Positions 16,169-25,212 of a DNA stretch of 64,000 bases are shown piece after piece (position 1 is the stretch's first letter; every line of letters starts with the position of its first letter). The stretch comes from Shimia haliotis (GTDB lineage Bacteria; Pseudomonadota; Alphaproteobacteria; Rhodobacterales; Rhodobacteraceae): the NCBI RefSeq assembly GCF_900114415.1, contig NZ_FOSZ01000005.1, positions 248,001 to 312,000 of the forward strand, given 5' to 3'. Both the position numbers and the translations under genes were made by a program. The notes under the pieces are model-generated. The model was given only the letters and a program-made list of their open reading frames with translations. It ran no database searches and was not told the DNA's origin.

Positions 16169-17431
16169 ATGAACATCCTCATCCTCGGCAGCGGCGGGCG
16201 CGAACACAGCCTCGCATGGGCGGTGATGCAAAACCCGAAATGCGACAAGCTGATTGTGGCCCCCGGCAACGCGGGAATCGCCCAAATCGCGGATTGTGCG
16301 TCTTTTGACATCGAGGATGGTGGCGAGGTCGTGAACTTCGTCGCGACCAACGCAATCGACTTCGTGATCGTCGGCCCCGAAGCGCCTCTGGCCTCAGGTG
16401 TGGCGGACCGTCTCCGCGAGGCCGGTGTGCTGGTATTTGGCCCCTCCAAAGCCGCCGCACGGCTGGAAGCGTCCAAGAGCTTCACCAAAGAAATCTGCGA
16501 CGCCGCCAATGCCCCGACTGCTGGGTATGGCCACTTCACCGATGCCAAAGCAGCCAAGGCCCATATCCGCAAAGAAGGTGCGCCAATCGTGGTAAAAGCT
16601 GACGGCCTTGCCGCAGGCAAAGGCGTGATCGTCGCGATGGACGAACAAACCGCGCTGGACGCGGTGGATGATATGTTCGGCGGCGCTTTTGGCGGCGCGG
16701 GGGCCGAGGTGGTGATCGAAGAGTTTATGGAGGGCGAGGAAGCCTCTTTCTTTATTCTCTGCGACGGCAAAACCGCCTTGCCAGTGGGCACGGCCCAAGA
16801 CCACAAGCGTGTTGGCGAAGGCGACACCGGCCCCAACACCGGCGGCATGGGCGCCTATTCTCCCGCGCCGGTTCTGACGGACGAAGTTGCGCAAAAGGCG
16901 CTGGATGAAATCGTACAACCAACCATCGACGAGATGGCAAAGCGCGGCACGCCTTATCAGGGTGTGCTTTATGTTGGTCTAATGATCAAGGACGGGCAGC
17001 CGCGCCTTGTGGAATACAACGTGCGGTTTGGCGATCCGGAGTGTCAGGTGCTTATGATGCGCCTTGGTGGACAGGCTTTTGACCTGATGCACGCGGCGGC
17101 GGAGGAACGCCTGTACGAGACGCAGGTGAACTGGGCAGATGACCATGCAATCACGGTGGTCATGGCGGCAAACGGCTATCCTGGAGCCTATGAGAAAGGC
17201 TCTGTCATCAAGGGCCTCGACGCGGTTTCCGGCGACAGCAAGAATATGGTTTTTCACGCGGGCACCACGGCCAAGAATGGCGAGATCACCGCAACCGGCG
17301 GCCGTGTTCTGAACGTGACGGCGCGTGGCGAGAGTCTGCAAGAAGCCCGCGACCGGGCCTATGCCATGATTGACCAGATCGACTGGCCCGAAGGATTCTA
17401 CCGCTCTGACATCGGGTGGCGAGCCCTCTGA
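16169..17431 (+). CDS. purD: Phosphoribosylamine--glycine ligase
   Basis: 420-residue GAR synthetase, second step of purine biosynthesis, joining phosphoribosylamine and glycine with ATP. It starts MNILILGSGGREHSLAW, the family N-terminal loop. The ATP-grasp portion includes VVKADGLAAGKGV, GEEASFF and DHKRVGEGDTGPNTGGMGAYSPAP, and the metal site NVRFGDPECQ. The length is normal. It is divergent from xseA with only 74 bases between the two start codons, so their promoters share that space. Confidence 0.97.
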   Translation: MNILILGSGGREHSLAWAVMQNPKCDKLIVAPGNAGIAQIADCASFDIEDGGEVVNFVATNAIDFVIVGPEAPLASGVADRLREAGVLVFGPSKAAARLEASKSFTKEICDAANAPTAGYGHFTDAKAAKAHIRKEGAPIVVKADGLAAGKGVIVAMDEQTALDAVDDMFGGAFGGAGAEVVIEEFMEGEEASFFILCDGKTALPVGTAQDHKRVGEGDTGPNTGGMGAYSPAPVLTDEVAQKALDEIVQPTIDEMAKRGTPYQGVLYVGLMIKDGQPRLVEYNVRFGDPECQVLMMRLGGQAFDLMHAAAEERLYETQVNWADDHAITVVMAANGYPGAYEKGSVIKGLDAVSGDSKNMVFHAGTTAKNGEITATGGRVLNVTARGESLQEARDRAYAMIDQIDWPEGFYRSDIGWRAL

Positions 17432-17689
17432 CACGGGTGTTTTGCGGGCGCTGCACGGCCATTGCCTGCAACCTATTCTCGCCTCACGTCGAGGGACGCA
17501 TCATGACAAAATCGATTGATCGGGCCTATGCGAAAGACACCTTCACCGAATTCTAGTGGCGCGGTGCTTGGCCACACATTCGCGCCTGATGACCTTTTGC
17601 AGCAAGTCACCTGAAACTTTACCGACATTTCAGCGCTAGGTCCCAATCGCCCCTGCCCCTCTCCGCGAGGTATTTCCGGCAATAGGATG

Positions 17690-18444
17690 TCAGTCGGAGG
17701 CACAGGCAAGCGCGGCGCGCAAAGAGGCCTGTCCATTAAAGGGACCAAGCGGTCTGGACACTAGGCGTTTGCCGTCAAATCTTGTGGACACGATGTTTTG
17801 CCAGTTGGCGTCAACGGTGATCATCTCGGGCCCTGTGTCGCAGGTGCGCAGGCCGCCGGAAATAAAATCTTCACCGATGCGGTGATTGGTCAGACCCTTG
17901 CTGTTCGCAACTTCGACTAGGGTATTGTTCTCAAACCGCCACACGCGCAAGGTTTTGGCCAGATGGGGACGGTCGATATAGGCTATCTCGACTTGACCGT
18001 CGCCATCCATGTCCGCAGCCCCCACAGGCGCCAGCCAGCGGTTGCGCTGACCGATATGCGGGGTGGCTGCAATCAGGCCGCCCTGATTGTAGAGCGCCAA
18101 CCGTGCGCCGCCTGACTGGCTGCTTTCCACAACAATCGCTTCAAGGTTACCGTCTCCGGTCACGTCAAACAGACGCGGTTCCAGATCCTCAAAAACCCGA
18201 TCCTGAGGCAGGGTGATTGTGATGGTTTTGCCGCCGCGCAGCTTGAGTTTCAGAGCGCCATATTCGATGGCATCCCCCAAAACGCCATGGGTGTAGCGTG
18301 TGGTCGGCTCAGCAAAGCGTGCCGACTTGATGTCAGCCGAGACGGGTGCTGAAAGACCCACCGGCAGAGCGCACAGAGCCAGCCCTGCGCGGCGCAAGAG
18401 ACGGCGCAAAGGACGCATCGTCAAACGCCGCGCCCGCGCTAACA

Positions 18445-18445
<1 letters not shown>
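17690..18445 (-). CDS. VCBS/FG-GAP repeat exported protein
   Basis: 251 residues. An Arg-rich signal peptide (MLARARRLTMRPLRRLLRRAGLALCALPVGLSAPVSA) is followed by about 210 residues carrying two calcium-binding propeller loops, DVTGDGNLEAIVV and DMDGDGQVEIAYID, as in FG-GAP/VCBS beta-propeller repeats. The length allows only part of a propeller. ATG 18445 overlaps the ferredoxin stop as TGATG, so the two genes are translationally coupled. Function unknown; likely periplasmic. Confidence 0.75.
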
Positions 18446-18771
<326 letters not shown>

Positions 18772-18861
18772 CTAGGGCTCCTTCTCGTGCAGTGCGTTGC
18801 TCTTTGTTAGTCAAGCGCCACGCCCCCCGCCAGCCCCTTTTGCGACCACAGCTCTATCACC

Positions 18862-18894
18862 TTGCGACAAAATGCAAATGTTCTATATTTGTTC
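18862..18894 (+). promoter_or_regulatory. SOS (LexA) box overlapping a promoter
   Basis: GTTC at 18880-18883, seven bases, then GTTC at 18891-18894: an exact match to the alphaproteobacterial LexA site GTTC-N7-GTTC. A promoter overlaps it: TTGCGA (18862-18867), 16 bases, TATATT (18884-18889). Transcription would begin about 18896, the A of the ATG of the following gene, so the mRNA would be leaderless and repressed by LexA until DNA damage. Confidence 0.85.
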
Positions 18895-18895
18895 C

Positions 18896-19252
18896 ATGAA
18901 TGCGCCTATCACATCCACATGGCCCAAGCCCCCCGCCGCCCTTACCGCCGCCCGACTGGGCGAGCCACCCAACGGGGCGCGTGTAACCGTGGCCGGGTTG
19001 GTGATTCTACGTCAGCGCCCCGGAACCGCGAAAGGTGTGATCTTCCTCACCCTTGAAGACGAGACCGGCGTGGTGAACGTGATTGTCTGGCGCAAACTTT
19101 ATGATGCCTTCCGCCGCGCGGTGATCGCGGGGCGGCTTTTGCGTGTCACCGGACGAATTCAGCGGGAAAACAATGTTACCCATCTGATTGCCGAACGGGT
19201 GGAGGACGTGTCTCCCATGCTCGACAGCCTGCTTTTGCCACCCGAAAGCTGA
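18896..19252 (+). CDS. Stand-alone OB-fold protein related to the DnaE2 C-terminus
   Basis: 118 residues. The core VTVAGLVILRQRPGTAKGVI followed by FLTLEDETGVVNVIVW reads as the nucleic-acid-binding OB-fold found at the C-terminus of the error-prone polymerase DnaE2 (ImuC). The polymerase portion, about 900 residues, is absent. Either this is a remnant of a deleted dnaE2 gene or an independent single-stranded-DNA-binding protein. The intact frame and its perfect SOS promoter favour a working gene. No Shine-Dalgarno is present because the promoter places the transcript start at or next to the ATG. Divergent from the ferredoxin gene. Confidence 0.8.
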   Translation: MNAPITSTWPKPPAALTAARLGEPPNGARVTVAGLVILRQRPGTAKGVIFLTLEDETGVVNVIVWRKLYDAFRRAVIAGRLLRVTGRIQRENNVTHLIAERVEDVSPMLDSLLLPPES

Positions 19253-19323
19253 GGCTTTTGACAAAGGCCAAAACGCGCTACAAAGGCCACAACAATAACA
19301 CGCCTTGAGCGCGAGGCACGAGC

Positions 19324-19866
19324 ATGACACGCCTGATCGCCCCATTTACGGCCCTCGCCCTGCTGACCACAGCAGGCTGTGAGCAGACGATCTCGGACCC
19401 GCCCTATCTGGCAGCTTGGTCCGAGCCTGAAATCGTGCGTGCCGAGGATGCCAAGGCCCCACCCAACGCCCGCCCGGGAAGCTGTTGGGGACGGGATGTG
19501 ACGCCCGCGATACTGGAAACCGTGACCGAACAGATCATGGTGCAGCCGCCCGAAGTGCTGGCTGATGGCACCGTGATCACGCCGGGGGTTTTTCGCACGG
19601 AACAACAACAGCGTATTGTCCGAGAGCGCCGGGAGACATGGTTTGAAACCCCCTGCCCGCAGATCTGGACCATCGAATTCACCTCTTCGGTTCAACGGGC
19701 GCTCAAGGCCCGCGGCCTGTTCTTCGGCGCCATCACCGGCGATCTCGACAGCCGCACACGCGCAGCCATTCGCCGCTATCAGAAAGCAGGCGGCCTCGAC
19801 AGTTCCATTCTGTCGATGGAAAGCGCACGCCGCCTTGGCTTGATAGCTGTTGAACGGGAAGGATAA
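19324..19866 (+). CDS. Lipoprotein with peptidoglycan-binding domain
   Basis: 180 residues. The signal peptide ends in a lipobox (LLTTAGC, Cys 19), so it is probably an outer-membrane lipoprotein. The C-terminal about 60 residues (SVQRALKARGLFFGAITGDLDSRTRAAIRRYQKAGGLD) match the PG_binding_1 domain that attaches to the cell wall. The middle part (about 40-110) has cysteines in GSCWGRD and TPCPQIW. Function beyond anchoring is unknown. It may be cotranscribed with the SOS-controlled OB-fold gene 71 bases upstream, but no evidence decides that. Confidence 0.8.
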   Translation: MTRLIAPFTALALLTTAGCEQTISDPPYLAAWSEPEIVRAEDAKAPPNARPGSCWGRDVTPAILETVTEQIMVQPPEVLADGTVITPGVFRTEQQQRIVRERRETWFETPCPQIWTIEFTSSVQRALKARGLFFGAITGDLDSRTRAAIRRYQKAGGLDSSILSMESARRLGLIAVEREG

Positions 19867-19873
19867 CCCCCAA

Positions 19874-19900
19874 ACAAAAAAAGGGCGCCCGAAGGCGCCC
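19874..19900 (-). terminator. Terminator of degP
   Basis: GGGCGCC / GGCGCCC stem with a CGAA-type tetraloop. On the minus strand it is followed by seven T, G and TTT. It closes the leftward hflK-hflC-degP run and sits between the convergent lipoprotein gene and degP. Confidence 0.9.
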
Positions 19901-19922
19901 CCAATCCGTGAGTGGATACGTT

Positions 19923-21392
19923 TTACTCTTCAATCGAGAGCGCGACGAACCGCGGCTCACCGCCACGACGCACAAGCAGCAAAACCGACTTGCGACCGGC
20001 TTCGCGCACCTCATCGATACGGGTTTCAAAGTCCGCAATTGTGCGCAACTTCTGATGGCTTGCTTCGGTCAGAACGTCACCGGCACGCAAACCTTTTTCA
20101 TAAGCCTTCGACGTCTCGTCCACGCCACTGACCACAAGACCGTCCTGATCTTCGGCCACACCCAACTCGCCCCGCATCTCATCGGTCAACGGAGTAACGG
20201 TCAAACCGAGAATCTCCTTTTCCAACGGCTCATCGTTGTCTTCCGGCGCAGGTTGGCTTGCAGGAACGGCGCCCTCGGCTTCTTCCCGACGTCCCAGTGT
20301 CACCTCGAGTGACACCTCTTCACCCGCACGCAACACAATCACGTCGACGGTCTTGCCCACGGACGCGTTTCCAACCAAACGCACCAGTTCGCGGACATCG
20401 TCGACCTTGTCGCCTTCAAAGGTCAGGATAACATCGCCTGCTTCCATTCCGGCATCCATCGCCGGACCTTCGGGAACATCCGTCACCATGGCGCCGATGG
20501 CATCGTCCAGACCGTCAATGGCCTCAACCATGTCTTCGGTCACGTTCTGAATGCGCACACCCAGCCAGCCGCGACGGGTTTCGCCAAACTCCTTCAGCTG
20601 ATCCACGACGCGCGTCACGACGTTGGAGGCCATGGAAAAGCCGATACCAATCGAGCCACCGTTAGGCGACAGGATTGCTGTGTTCACGCCGATCACCTCA
20701 CCATCCATGTTGAACAAGGGGCCACCGGAGTTGCCGCGGTTGATCGCAGCGTCGGTCTGGATGTAGTCGTCATAGCTTCCGGAAAGTGCGCGGTTGCGGG
20801 CCGAAACAATACCGGAGGACACAGAAAATCCCTGCCCCAGCGGGTTGCCCATCGCCAGCACCCAATCGCCAACACGCGCGGTGTCGCTGTTGCCGAATTC
20901 GACAAACTCCAGCGGCTCATCGCTTTCGACCTTCAGCAGCGCGATATCCGTGTTCGGATCCGTACCAATCACCTTGGCAGGCAGCTCCTCACCTTCGAAG
21001 AACTCGATCAAAATCTCGTCTGCGCCTTCGATCACATGGTTGTTTGTCACCACATAACCGTCTGCAGAGATCACAAAACCGGAACCAAGCGCAGACGTGC
21101 GGCGCGGACGGTCCCCGTCGCCTTGCCTGTCCTGAAACTCACGGAAGAAATCCTCGAATGGCGACCCTTCCGGCACGATGCCTTGCGGGCCAGTGCGACC
21201 TGCGACAACTGTGGATGTGGTGATGTTGACCACCGAGGGGCTGATTTCTTCCGCAAGATCAGCAAAACTGTCGGGCCGCGCCTGAGCGGCCAATGCCTGC
21301 ACCATCACAACAACCGCCGCGACAAACGCAACCACCATGGCGCGCATCGCGGGTGTCGACGGGGTCTGCAGGGAATATGCCTTCGAAATCAC
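19923..21392 (-). CDS. degP: Do-family periplasmic serine protease
   Basis: 489 residues. The signal peptide (AMVVAFVAAVVVMVQALAAQA) is followed by a trypsin-like domain with the triad His119 (VVTNNHVIEGAD), Asp149 (DPNTDIALLK) and Ser222 (RGNSGGPLFN), then two PDZ domains (about 285-370 and 400-485). It degrades or refolds misfolded envelope proteins. The start is GTG 21392, with AAGGAG 8 bases upstream. It is the last gene of a leftward hflK-hflC-DUF2065-degP set, a usual arrangement in Rhodobacteraceae that joins membrane protein quality control (FtsH regulation) with periplasmic quality control. DegQ would be an equally valid name. Confidence 0.95.
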   Translation of the reverse strand: MISKAYSLQTPSTPAMRAMVVAFVAAVVVMVQALAAQARPDSFADLAEEISPSVVNITTSTVVAGRTGPQGIVPEGSPFEDFFREFQDRQGDGDRPRRTSALGSGFVISADGYVVTNNHVIEGADEILIEFFEGEELPAKVIGTDPNTDIALLKVESDEPLEFVEFGNSDTARVGDWVLAMGNPLGQGFSVSSGIVSARNRALSGSYDDYIQTDAAINRGNSGGPLFNMDGEVIGVNTAILSPNGGSIGIGFSMASNVVTRVVDQLKEFGETRRGWLGVRIQNVTEDMVEAIDGLDDAIGAMVTDVPEGPAMDAGMEAGDVILTFEGDKVDDVRELVRLVGNASVGKTVDVIVLRAGEEVSLEVTLGRREEAEGAVPASQPAPEDNDEPLEKEILGLTVTPLTDEMRGELGVAEDQDGLVVSGVDETSKAYEKGLRAGDVLTEASHQKLRTIADFETRIDEVREAGRKSVLLLVRRGGEPRFVALSIEE

Positions 21393-21553
21393 GTTGGATC
21401 TCCTTGTTTACTAAAACCGACTGACAAGGCTGGGCGCTTGTCGCTTGATCAGAAGAATGGGCTTTTGGTGCCCCAAGTGCAACAGCCCCCCAATCGCATG
21501 TTCACAATTGCGCGTGACCGGTCTGTGAATTTGGTAAATCCGCCGTGCGGTGG

Positions 21554-21748
21554 TCAGGCGCCAAGTGCTTTGGCTGTCCAGACAAAAATCAAACCGGCAA
21601 TCATTGCCAGCAATCCAAGCGTCCTACGCTGCCCTTCCGGAAGGGACCGCAACATCGCCAAAAGGTCTTCAACGATTGAAGGGGCCAGTACATAGACCAG
21701 CCCCTCCACAATCAATACAAGTCCAATCGCATAAAGCGCGACCGTCAT
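21554..21748 (-). CDS. DUF2065 small membrane protein
   Basis: 64 residues with two hydrophobic helices (ALYAIGLVLIVEGLVYVLAP and LGLLAMIAGLIFVWTAKAL) connected by a polar loop with LRSLPEGQRR. This is the DUF2065 family, routinely found next to hflC. Its ATG overlaps the hflC stop as ATGA, so it is translationally coupled. Function unknown; an accessory role in the HflKC-FtsH complex is suggested only by context. Confidence 0.88.
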   Translation of the reverse strand: MTVALYAIGLVLIVEGLVYVLAPSIVEDLLAMLRSLPEGQRRTLGLLAMIAGLIFVWTAKALGA

Positions 21749-22620
21749 CAGTTCCGACCCTGATCGCTCTTCAGATAGTCGAAGAAGTCACTGTCAGGCG
21801 ACATAACCATCGTAGAATTGTCAGCCTGCAACGCACTGCGATAGGCACTCAAAGAACGATAGAATTCAAAGAATTCCGGATCCGCACCGTAAGATTGCGC
21901 AAAGATTGCGTTGCGTTCGGCGTCCGCTTCACCGCGGGTGATTTCGGACTGACGTTTGGCGTCAGACACAAGCTCGACCACAGTACGATCCGCTTGCGCA
22001 CGAATACGCTGTGCAGCTTCGTTACCACGAGCGATCTCGTCCGCTGCTTCCCGTTCACGTTCTGCACGCATCCGTGCAAAAGTCGCTTCGAGGTTGGCTT
22101 GCGGCAAGTCGGTACGTTTCAGGCGAACATCAATGACCTCAAGACCCAGAGCTCGCGCGTCAGTAATGGCCGCATCGCGAATGCGGTTCATCAAAGACAC
22201 ACGATCGGTCGACAGAACCGAATCCGAACGCACGGAACCCAGAACTTCACGAGTCTGCGAGCGCAGAATGCTGTCCAAACGGGTTTCCGCCACCTGAACA
22301 CCTCCGGCACCAACGGCCTGACGGAACTGATTGACGTCCGCAATGCGATAGCGCGCAAAGGCGTCCACGATCAAACGACGATCATCCAGAGGCGTGACCT
22401 CAAGCGGACCAACTTCGCGGCTCAGAATGCGGTCGTCGTAGGTAACCACTTCTTGAATGAGCGGCAGCTTGAACGCCAATCCGGGCTCTTCCTTGACTGT
22501 CACCACACGACCAAATTGCAGCACCAAAGCTTTTTCGCGTTCGTCCACGATAAATATCGAAGACAAAAGCGCTGCGATGGCAATCACCAGAATCGGCAGA
22601 AGATAAGTTGTTTTCCGCAT
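21748..22620 (-). CDS. hflC: HflC, FtsH protease modulator
   Basis: 290-residue SPFH/prohibitin-family protein. An N-terminal transmembrane helix (YLLPILVIAIAALLSSIFIV) is followed by the SPFH domain (ALVLQFGRVVTVKEEPGLAFKLP) and a coiled-coil rich in Arg/Glu/Ala (FARMRAEREREAADEIARGNEA). With HflK it forms the periplasmic cage that surrounds and moderates FtsH. It starts one base after the hflK stop codon (ATG 22620). Confidence 0.96.
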   Translation of the reverse strand: MRKTTYLLPILVIAIAALLSSIFIVDEREKALVLQFGRVVTVKEEPGLAFKLPLIQEVVTYDDRILSREVGPLEVTPLDDRRLIVDAFARYRIADVNQFRQAVGAGGVQVAETRLDSILRSQTREVLGSVRSDSVLSTDRVSLMNRIRDAAITDARALGLEVIDVRLKRTDLPQANLEATFARMRAEREREAADEIARGNEAAQRIRAQADRTVVELVSDAKRQSEITRGEADAERNAIFAQSYGADPEFFEFYRSLSAYRSALQADNSTMVMSPDSDFFDYLKSDQGRN

Positions 22621-22621
22621 C

Positions 22622-23758
22622 TTATTTCTCCGCCTTCTTGTTCAACTCGTTCAGCGGCAGATACGGGACGACACCCTGCCCACCGCTTTGCTCGTCGATG
22701 ATGACCTTGTCGATATCGCCCAGCACCTGTTCCATAGTTTCCAGATACAGACGTTTGCGTGTTACTTCAGGTGCCTTGCTGTATTCTTCCAGAACGGCAG
22801 TAAAGCGGCTTGCCTCACCTTCGGCCTGGTTAACAACCTGTGCACGATAGGCTTCCGCTTCTTCAAGAATTTGCGCGGCTTCACCACGGGCCGACGCAGT
22901 CCGACGCGCCGCATAGGCATCCGCCTCTTTCTGCAAACGGTCACGTTCCTGCGACGCCGACTGAACTTCGCGGAAGGCGTCTTTGACCGGCTCGGGCGGA
23001 TCCGCACCGTCAAAGTTCACACGAATGATGTTCACGCCCGAGTTATAGCTGTCCATATTCGACTGAATGAGTTCGAACAGTCGATCAGCAATCACACCAC
23101 GGTCACGGTTTAGCACCGGTGCCAGTTCGGATTGTGCAATGATTTCACGCATCGCAGATTCAGACACAGCGCGAATGGTTTCACGCGGGTCTCGCAGGTT
23201 GAACAAATACTGCGCCGGATCGCTGATGTTCCAGACCACCTGGAAATCGATATCAACGATGTTCTCGTCACCGGTCAGCATCAGACCATCAGTCGATCCT
23301 GCCCGCGCCGGAATGTCTTCGGTTTGTTCGGTTGTGACCGGCACAACTTCTGCCGTGACCAGCGGCCATGGCGCAAAGTTCAGGCCCGGCTCACCCGTGG
23401 CGTAATACTCGCCGAGGAACAGCTCAACCGACTTCTCTTCCGGCTTAACGGTATAGAAACTCGCCATGCCCCAAAGTACGGCTGCAACGCCGAGGCCGAT
23501 AAACACGGTGCCTCTGTTGAGGCCCGGACCACCTTGTCCGCCGCCCTGACCGCCGCGCTTTCCGCCGCCGCCTTCACCGCCACGTCCGCCCATGAGGACG
23601 CGCAATTGGTCCTGACCCTTTTTCATCAGATCATCGATATCGGGGATTTGCGGGCCATCGCCTTCGGGCGGGCGTTGCCCGTTCCCGTTGTTTCCGCGAT
23701 TGCCACCGCCTTGGTTGCCGCCGCCCCCGCCCCAGGGGCCGCCGTTGTTACCTGCCAT
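22622..23758 (-). CDS. hflK: HflK, FtsH protease modulator
   Basis: 378 residues. The cytoplasmic N-terminus (about 1-90) is very rich in Gly/Asn/Gln. A transmembrane segment (GTVFIGLGVAAVLWGMASFYTV, about 93-114) leads to the SPFH domain with KSVELFLGEYYATGEPGLNFAPWP and the coiled coil ERDRLQKEADAYAARR. HflK pairs with HflC around FtsH. First gene of the hflK-hflC-DUF2065-degP group; gor ends 83 bases upstream on the same strand, so a longer rpiA-gor-hflKC transcript is possible. Confidence 0.96.
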   Translation of the reverse strand: MAGNNGGPWGGGGGNQGGGNRGNNGNGQRPPEGDGPQIPDIDDLMKKGQDQLRVLMGGRGGEGGGGKRGGQGGGQGGPGLNRGTVFIGLGVAAVLWGMASFYTVKPEEKSVELFLGEYYATGEPGLNFAPWPLVTAEVVPVTTEQTEDIPARAGSTDGLMLTGDENIVDIDFQVVWNISDPAQYLFNLRDPRETIRAVSESAMREIIAQSELAPVLNRDRGVIADRLFELIQSNMDSYNSGVNIIRVNFDGADPPEPVKDAFREVQSASQERDRLQKEADAYAARRTASARGEAAQILEEAEAYRAQVVNQAEGEASRFTAVLEEYSKAPEVTRKRLYLETMEQVLGDIDKVIIDEQSGGQGVVPYLPLNELNKKAEK

Positions 23759-23841
23759 AAAGGATCTTCCCTTTCTTAAACATCTCTGGCGTCCCTCTAA
23801 ACCTGAGGATTACACCGGAAAAATCAAGCCAATGCGCGGGC

Positions 23842-25197
23842 TCACGCCGTGCGCACCGGCTCCTTCATCGTCACAAGTTCTTCGGACATGGTCGGATGCA
23901 CCGCCACGGTCCGATCGAAATCTTCCTTGGTCGCGCCCATTTTGACCGCAATGCCCGCCAGCTGGATCATCTCGCCAGCCCCAGGGGCCACAATGTGACA
24001 TCCTAGAACTTTGCGCGTTGCTTGACTGACAATCAGTTTCATCAGAACACGTTCCGCCCGCCCTGCAAAGGCCTGCTGCATCGGCTTAAAGCTCGTGGCA
24101 TAGACCTCAATAGGTTCCTGCTCCCGCGCGTCTTCCTCGCTCAATCCGACTGTGCCCATCTCGGGTTGGGTAAAAATTGCGGTCGGGATCAGGTCGTGAT
24201 CCACCGGCGTCGGGTTGCCCTTAAACACGGTTTCTACAAACGCCATGCCCTCACGGATCGCCACCGGAGTCAGGTTCACCCGATCCGTCACATCACCGAT
24301 CGCATAGATCGACGGCACGCCAGTCTGGCTATAGGCGTCCACGACAACCTGACCTTTACGGCCCAGCTCAACACCGACCTCTTCAAGACCCATATTGTCA
24401 GAATTAGGCGCGCGCCCTGTGGCAAACATCACCTGATCAAACAGTCGTTCATCGCCGTTTGTGGCCTTCACCCAGATCTTGTCGCCTTCTTTGCGCATCT
24501 CGAGAATGTTGGTGCCGAGATGCACGTCCACGCCGCGCTGACACATCTCCTCACAAACCAGACCGCGGGCTTCTTCGTCAAAGCCCCGCAGGATTTGCGC
24601 CCCGCGATAATATTGGGTGGTTTTCACACCCAGCCCGTTCATAATGCCGGCAAATTCGCAGGCAATATAGCCACCGCCAATGATCAGAATGCTCTCAGGC
24701 AATGTCTCAAGGTGGAAAATCTCGTTTGAGCTGATGCCCAGTTCAGCGCCAGGCATGTCCGGCCAGACCGGCCGTCCGCCCATAGCCAAAAGAATATGTT
24801 TGGCGGTTTTCTTTGTTCCGTCTGCCAACTCAACCGTATGGGCATCCGCCACTTTGGCCCGTTGATCAAAAGTCTCTACGCCGCTGTTCTTCAGAAGATT
24901 GCGGTATATCCCCTCCAACCGGTCCAGTTCGGCATGCAATTTGCCTTTGAAGCTGCCCCAGTTGAAATCGCCTGATTGAATGTCCCAGCCGTACGCCTGA
25001 GCATCCTCGACCATGCCGGAATATTCGCTGGCAAAAACCATCAGCTTTTTGGGAACACAGCCTCGGATCACGCAGGTCCCGCCATAGCGGTCCTCTTCAG
25101 CCAAAGCCACAGTGGCCCCACCAGCCGCCGCAACCCGCGCAGCCCTCACACCACCGGAGCCACCACCGATGACAAATAGATCATAGTCAAACGACAT
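23842..25197 (-). CDS. gor: Glutathione-disulfide reductase
   Basis: 451-residue flavoprotein that reduces oxidised glutathione with NADPH. FAD-binding GGGSGG is at 11-16, and the redox disulfide GGTCVIRGCVPKK (C42, C47) has the glutathione reductase form. The NADPH fold reads IIGGGYIACEFAG, and the C-terminal active-site base is in VHPTMSEE (His434). A trypanothione- or lipoamide-specific form is less likely given VIRGCVPKKL. It begins 15 bases after rpiA ends, making an operon with it. A pairing with pentose-phosphate genes makes sense through NADPH supply. Confidence 0.95.
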   Translation of the reverse strand: MSFDYDLFVIGGGSGGVRAARVAAAGGATVALAEEDRYGGTCVIRGCVPKKLMVFASEYSGMVEDAQAYGWDIQSGDFNWGSFKGKLHAELDRLEGIYRNLLKNSGVETFDQRAKVADAHTVELADGTKKTAKHILLAMGGRPVWPDMPGAELGISSNEIFHLETLPESILIIGGGYIACEFAGIMNGLGVKTTQYYRGAQILRGFDEEARGLVCEEMCQRGVDVHLGTNILEMRKEGDKIWVKATNGDERLFDQVMFATGRAPNSDNMGLEEVGVELGRKGQVVVDAYSQTGVPSIYAIGDVTDRVNLTPVAIREGMAFVETVFKGNPTPVDHDLIPTAIFTQPEMGTVGLSEEDAREQEPIEVYATSFKPMQQAFAGRAERVLMKLIVSQATRKVLGCHIVAPGAGEMIQLAGIAVKMGATKEDFDRTVAVHPTMSEELVTMKEPVRTA

Positions 25198-25212
25198 AGT
25201 TTTCGCGTTCCC

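Noticed and set aside
17503..17556. 17-codon ORF (MTKSIDRAYAKDTFTEF) with GAGGG upstream, after purD
   Set aside because: Too short to judge; it might be the 5' remnant of a decayed gene, but nothing downstream continues it in another frame.
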